DNA of 7,825 nucleotides, from assembly GCA_902475515.1 (NCBI GenBank), contig CABSAB010000053.1:1-7825 (forward strand). The letters run 5' to 3'. Position 1 is the first letter of the stretch. Every line of letters begins with the position of its first letter. This document shows, piece after piece, positions 5,330 to 7,825 of this stretch. The notes beneath the pieces are model-generated. The model worked only from the letters and a program-made list of their open reading frames with translations. It was not told the DNA's origin and did not search any database. Source of the stretch: an uncultured Eubacteriales bacterium (GTDB taxonomy: Bacteria; Bacillota; Clostridia; Oscillospirales; Oscillospiraceae). The translations under genes were made by a program, and so were the position numbers.

Positions 5330-6121
5330 ATGCCTACCACCTATGCACACTACCGGTTTGGCTGTGATGTTCTCGGACAGCTGCCCGCCGAAGCCCGGGC
5401 CTTGATCGAAAAGAACCGGGAACTCTTTGACTTCGGCGTTCATGGACCGGACCTGCTGTTTTACTACATGCCCCTGAAAAAAAACCATGTGAATCAGATG
5501 GGCTACCGGAGCCACGAGCGCACCGGGCGGGACTTTTTCACCCAGGCGGCGGAGGCCGTGAACGCCGCAAAGGACCGGGACGCGGCCCTTGCCTATCTGT
5601 ACGGCGTGCTGTGCCACTTTACCCTGGACCGGGAATGCCACCCCTATGTGGGAAGAAAGGAACAGACCGGCGTTTCCCACTCGGCCATCGAGGCGTCCTT
5701 TGACCGGTATTTGATGGAGAAGGACGGCCTGGACCCCGTCACCCACAAGGTCACATCACATCTGCACCCCACCCCCGCTTCCGCCCGGGTCATCGCCCCG
5801 TTTTATGCGCCCATTCAAAAGGAGGAGGTCTATCAGGCCCAGCGCTCCATGCGCTTTTACCTGAACCTGCTGGTGGCATCGGGAGCCAAGCGGAAACTGC
5901 TGCTGTCCGGCATGAATCTGGCGGGCAAGGCCTCCATGGAGGATATGTTTGTGCCCCTCCATCAAAATCTTGCCTGTGCGGACAGCGACGAGATTTTGTT
6001 TGCCCACTATCAGAGCGCGCTGGGGCTGTATCAGTCGCTGTTTGCGGAGCTGAATGCGCTGCTGGAAGGGGACCCCGATGCTTTGGGCTGCGGCTTTGAC
6101 CATACCTTTGGAGAAGTATGA
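5330..6121 (+). CDS. Zinc-dependent phospholipase C-like protein (263 aa)
   Basis: This fits the zinc-dependent phospholipase C/S1-P1-like superfamily, helical proteins with clustered His and Asp zinc ligands that hydrolyse phospholipid head groups. Candidate ligands are His7 in TYAHYRFG, His38 and Asp41 in HGPDLLFYY, His62, and His96 and Asp100 in the HFTLDRECH helix (96-104). His104, His117, Glu121 and Asp125 in SHSAIEASFD complete the set. There is no signal peptide, unlike secreted clostridial alpha-toxins, and no C-terminal membrane-binding C2-like domain. A housekeeping intracellular role is therefore more likely than a toxin, and activity on phospholipid is not assured. AAAGGAGGGG lies directly upstream with good spacing. 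The stop codon is one base from the deaminase start, so the two genes are almost certainly cotranscribed and perhaps translationally coupled. Family confidence is good; substrate confidence is low. Confidence 0.82.
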   Translation: MPTTYAHYRFGCDVLGQLPAEARALIEKNRELFDFGVHGPDLLFYYMPLKKNHVNQMGYRSHERTGRDFFTQAAEAVNAAKDRDAALAYLYGVLCHFTLDRECHPYVGRKEQTGVSHSAIEASFDRYLMEKDGLDPVTHKVTSHLHPTPASARVIAPFYAPIQKEEVYQAQRSMRFYLNLLVASGAKRKLLLSGMNLAGKASMEDMFVPLHQNLACADSDEILFAHYQSALGLYQSLFAELNALLEGDPDALGCGFDHTFGEV

Positions 6122-6122
6122 T

Positions 6123-6560
6123 ATGAACCATCCTAACGAAACGATCATGCGGGAACTGATCCAAGACCAGTGGACGAAAGATTCGATTTTTGCCGCTGTG
6201 GTTGATCCGGAGGGGAATATCGTAGCCAAAGGCCACACCACCGTCGGCCCTGACCACGACCCCACTGCACATGCGGAAATAGGCGCCATTCGCGCGGCCT
6301 GCAAAAAGCTGGACTGCTGCGAATTTCCCCCAGGCTATTGGCTTTATACCACCTTTGAGCCTTGCCCCATGTGCGCTTCCGCCATTATTTGGGCAAAACT
6401 GGACGGCGTTGTTTATGCCAATAACCCCACCTATCGCGGACATGAGCAGAACTGGTCCTTTTTTTCCTGCCGGGATGTTTTGGAGGCTGGCAGCTATATT
6501 CACCCGGTGAAATTAGTGGAAAATTTTTTGATTGAGGAAATTAAGGCGTATTTTCTTTGA
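6123..6560 (+). CDS. Nucleoside/base deaminase, guanine deaminase-like (145 aa)
   Basis: This is a small zinc-dependent deaminase of the cytidine-deaminase superfamily that hydrolytically removes an amino group from a base or nucleoside. The zinc ligands and proton shuttle are visible: His50 and Glu52 in HAEIGAIRAAC, and Cys81 and Cys84 in EPCPMCASAIIWAKLDGVVYA. The latter segment and the overall length are closest to Bacillus GuaD-type guanine deaminases and related TadA-like proteins. Guanine is thus a good guess, but another purine, cytosine or a modified base cannot be excluded. The start at 6123 is chosen because GGAGAA lies seven bases upstream; an in-frame ATG at 6054 would overlap the previous gene by 68 bases. 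It follows the phospholipase C-like gene by one base. The last third is visibly more AT-rich than its neighbours. No terminator hairpin with a T-run is seen after it, only a dispersed palindromic repeat. Confidence 0.88.
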   Translation: MNHPNETIMRELIQDQWTKDSIFAAVVDPEGNIVAKGHTTVGPDHDPTAHAEIGAIRAACKKLDCCEFPPGYWLYTTFEPCPMCASAIIWAKLDGVVYANNPTYRGHEQNWSFFSCRDVLEAGSYIHPVKLVENFLIEEIKAYFL

Positions 6561-6577
6561 TTCGTCGATATAGGAGC

Positions 6578-6610
6578 GGATTGCCACGTCGCTTCGCTCC
6601 TCGCAATGAC
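6578..6610. repeat. Widespread dispersed palindromic repeat (the 'IARSEAT' element)
   Basis: The stretch begins GGATTGCCACGTCGCTTCGC, continues TCCTCGCAATGAC, and has ATTGC (6580-6584) and GCAAT (6603-6607) as outer arms. I recognise this from memory as the interspersed repeat of many bacterial genomes whose reverse strand, read as protein, gives VIARSEATWQS-like strings; that reading is present here. It sits between the deaminase stop and the permease ribosome binding site. It probably forms a hairpin in RNA; its function is not known to me. Confidence 0.8.
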
Positions 6611-6635
6611 ACATAAAAAGAGGAGGCAGAACACA

Positions 6636-7825
6636 ATGGGAAGTTTTAAGCTGACCAAGCGCGAAAAATCCTGGATATTATATGATGTGGGCAACTCCGC
6701 CTTCACCATGCTGGTATCCACCCTGATCCCGATTTATTTCAATGCCCTGGCGGATTCCGCCGGGATCTCCGACACCAACTATCTGGCCTACTGGGGCTAT
6801 GCCGGGTCCATTGCCACACTTTTGGTGGCCATCATCGGCCCGGTGTTCGGCACCCTGGCGGACCGGAGGAATTTCAAGAAGCCCATCTTTATCGTGGCCC
6901 TGGCCCTGGGGGCCGCGGCCTGCGCGCTGATGGGCTTTGCCTGGAGCTGGCTGGCCTTCCTGGTGATCTTCGTACTGGCCAAGGTGTGCTACTCCTCCTC
7001 CCTGGTGTTCTACGACGCCATGCTGCCGGAAACCACCACCGAGGAACGGATGGACACTGTCTCCTCCCAGGGCTACGCCTTTGGGTACATCGGCTCCTGC
7101 ATCCCCTTTATCGCGTGCCTGGTGATCGTTCTGTTTGCGGACAAGCTGGGCCTCACCCAGGGGACCGCCATGTGCATCGCTTTCATACTCACTGCCGCCT
7201 GGTGGGTGCTGCTATCTATTCCGCTGCTGAAAACCTATCATCAGGACAAGTACATCGAGGCCCAGGGAAATCCCCTGGGGCAGACCTTCTCCCGGCTGTG
7301 GCAGACCTTTAAGAACATCCGGCAGGAGAAGCACATCTTCCTGTTTCTGCTGGCCTTTTTCTTCTTCATCGACGGGGTCTACACCATCATCGACATGGCC
7401 GTGGCCTACGGAACGGCTGTGGGGCTGGACACGGAGGGGCTGCTGCTGGCTTTGCTTCTGACCCAGTTTGTGGCGTTCCCCTGCTCCATTATCTTCGGCC
7501 GTCTGGCCGCCAAATATGATTCCGGCATGCTGATCAAGGTCTGCATCGCGGCCTACACCTGCATCACCATCTTCGCCATTTTCCTGGCCCATCAGTGGCA
7601 GTTCTGGGTGCTGGCGGTGTGCGTTGGCATGTTCCAGGGGGGCGTCCAGGCCCTGAGCCGGTCCTACTTCGGCAAGATCATCCCCCCGGAAAAATCCGGC
7701 GAGTATTTCGGCCTGTATGACATCTGCGGCAAGGGCGCAAGCTTTATGGGCACCACCCTCATTGCCGTGGTCACCCAGGCAAGCCACAGCGAGAGCATCG
7801 GCGCTATTATAGCAGATGGGGCAGG
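6636..7825 (+). CDS. MFS permease of the UMF1/Atg22-like family, 3' end outside window
   Basis: This is an integral membrane transporter of the major facilitator superfamily whose substrate is unknown; UMF1 members are relatives of fungal vacuolar Atg22. The window holds 396 complete codons. The family start WILYDVGNSAFTMLVSTLIP (13-32) is present. The MFS loop GTLADRRNFKKP (72-83) lies between the second and third membrane helices. A FYDAMLPE segment (125-132) is typical of UMF1, then a cytoplasmic mid-loop (about 200-232). Helices resume from about 233, with FQGGVQALSRSYFGKIIP (333-350) as the second conserved block. Full proteins have about 420-450 residues, so only the last helix or so is missing. 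AGGAGG (6621-6626) lies nine bases before the ATG. It lies downstream of the repeat and may be cotranscribed with the deaminase, as no promoter or terminator is evident between them. The last visible residues (about 388-397) look less hydrophobic than expected. Confidence 0.88.
   Translation, partial: MGSFKLTKREKSWILYDVGNSAFTMLVSTLIPIYFNALADSAGISDTNYLAYWGYAGSIATLLVAIIGPVFGTLADRRNFKKPIFIVALALGAAACALMGFAWSWLAFLVIFVLAKVCYSSSLVFYDAMLPETTTEERMDTVSSQGYAFGYIGSCIPFIACLVIVLFADKLGLTQGTAMCIAFILTAAWWVLLSIPLLKTYHQDKYIEAQGNPLGQTFSRLWQTFKNIRQEKHIFLFLLAFFFFIDGVYTIIDMAVAYGTAVGLDTEGLLLALLLTQFVAFPCSIIFGRLAAKYDSGMLIKVCIAAYTCITIFAIFLAHQWQFWVLAVCVGMFQGGVQALSRSYFGKIIPPEKSGEYFGLYDICGKGASFMGTTLIAVVTQASHSESIGAIIADGA

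Noticed and set aside
5330..6121. Secreted alpha-toxin-like phospholipase C
   Set aside because: There is no signal peptide and no C-terminal membrane-binding domain; only the zinc-ligand architecture is shared.
6500..6721. 73-codon minus-strand open frame containing VIARSEATWQS
   Set aside because: This is the well-known false translation of the dispersed palindromic repeat, not a gene.
7212..7787. 191-codon minus-strand open frame opposite the permease gene
   Set aside because: Antisense of a transmembrane gene; the translation is Gln/Gly/Asp-rich and resembles no known protein.

Overview
The window looks like a chromosomal stretch of a spore-forming, GC-rich member of the Clostridia, most likely an Oscillospiraceae-type gut anaerobe (Flavonifractor, Lawsonibacter or Intestinimonas-like). 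This rests on a GerA-family germinant receptor gene, purine-rich Shine-Dalgarno sequences, TTGACA/TATAAT-type promoters, and an FMN/[4Fe-4S]/FAD ene-reductase of the kind common in gut anaerobes. The genus is inferred from style and was not tested. No rRNA, tRNA, CRISPR array, prophage or insertion sequence was seen.

Layout. (1) Positions 1-523, minus strand: the first 174 codons of a GerA-family spore germination protein, running off the left edge, with a possible sigma-G promoter in front. (2) 740-1024, plus: a 94-aa DUF2325 protein behind a strong extended -10 promoter. A GTTAG-N6-CTAAC palindrome sits on the start site and a second copy lies just before the ribosome binding site, resembling DtxR-type metal-regulator operators. 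(3) 1121-1750, plus: a nitroreductase with its own promoter and a strong terminator. (4) 1924-2208, plus: a small XRE/Cro-type repressor. (5) 2252-3103, minus: a YjjU-type patatin-like phospholipase. (6) 3297-5225, plus: a 642-aa multidomain ene-reductase, divergent from the patatin gene, with a consensus promoter whose -10 lies in an inverted repeat, and a strong terminator. (7) 5330-6121 and 6123-6560, plus: a zinc-dependent phospholipase C-like protein and a nucleoside deaminase, one base apart. (8) 6578-6610: one copy of a widespread dispersed palindromic repeat. (9) 6636 to the right edge, plus: a UMF1/Atg22-type MFS permease, incomplete.

The genes do not form one pathway. Most are short, individually promoted and terminated units: spore germination, probable metal-linked regulation, flavin reductases, lipid hydrolases, base or nucleoside deamination and transport. 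The parts most worth following up are the double palindrome in front of the DUF2325 gene, the ene-reductase with altered active-site and cluster-ligand motifs, and the tightly placed sporulation promoter. I see no clear evidence of a wholly new multi-gene system.
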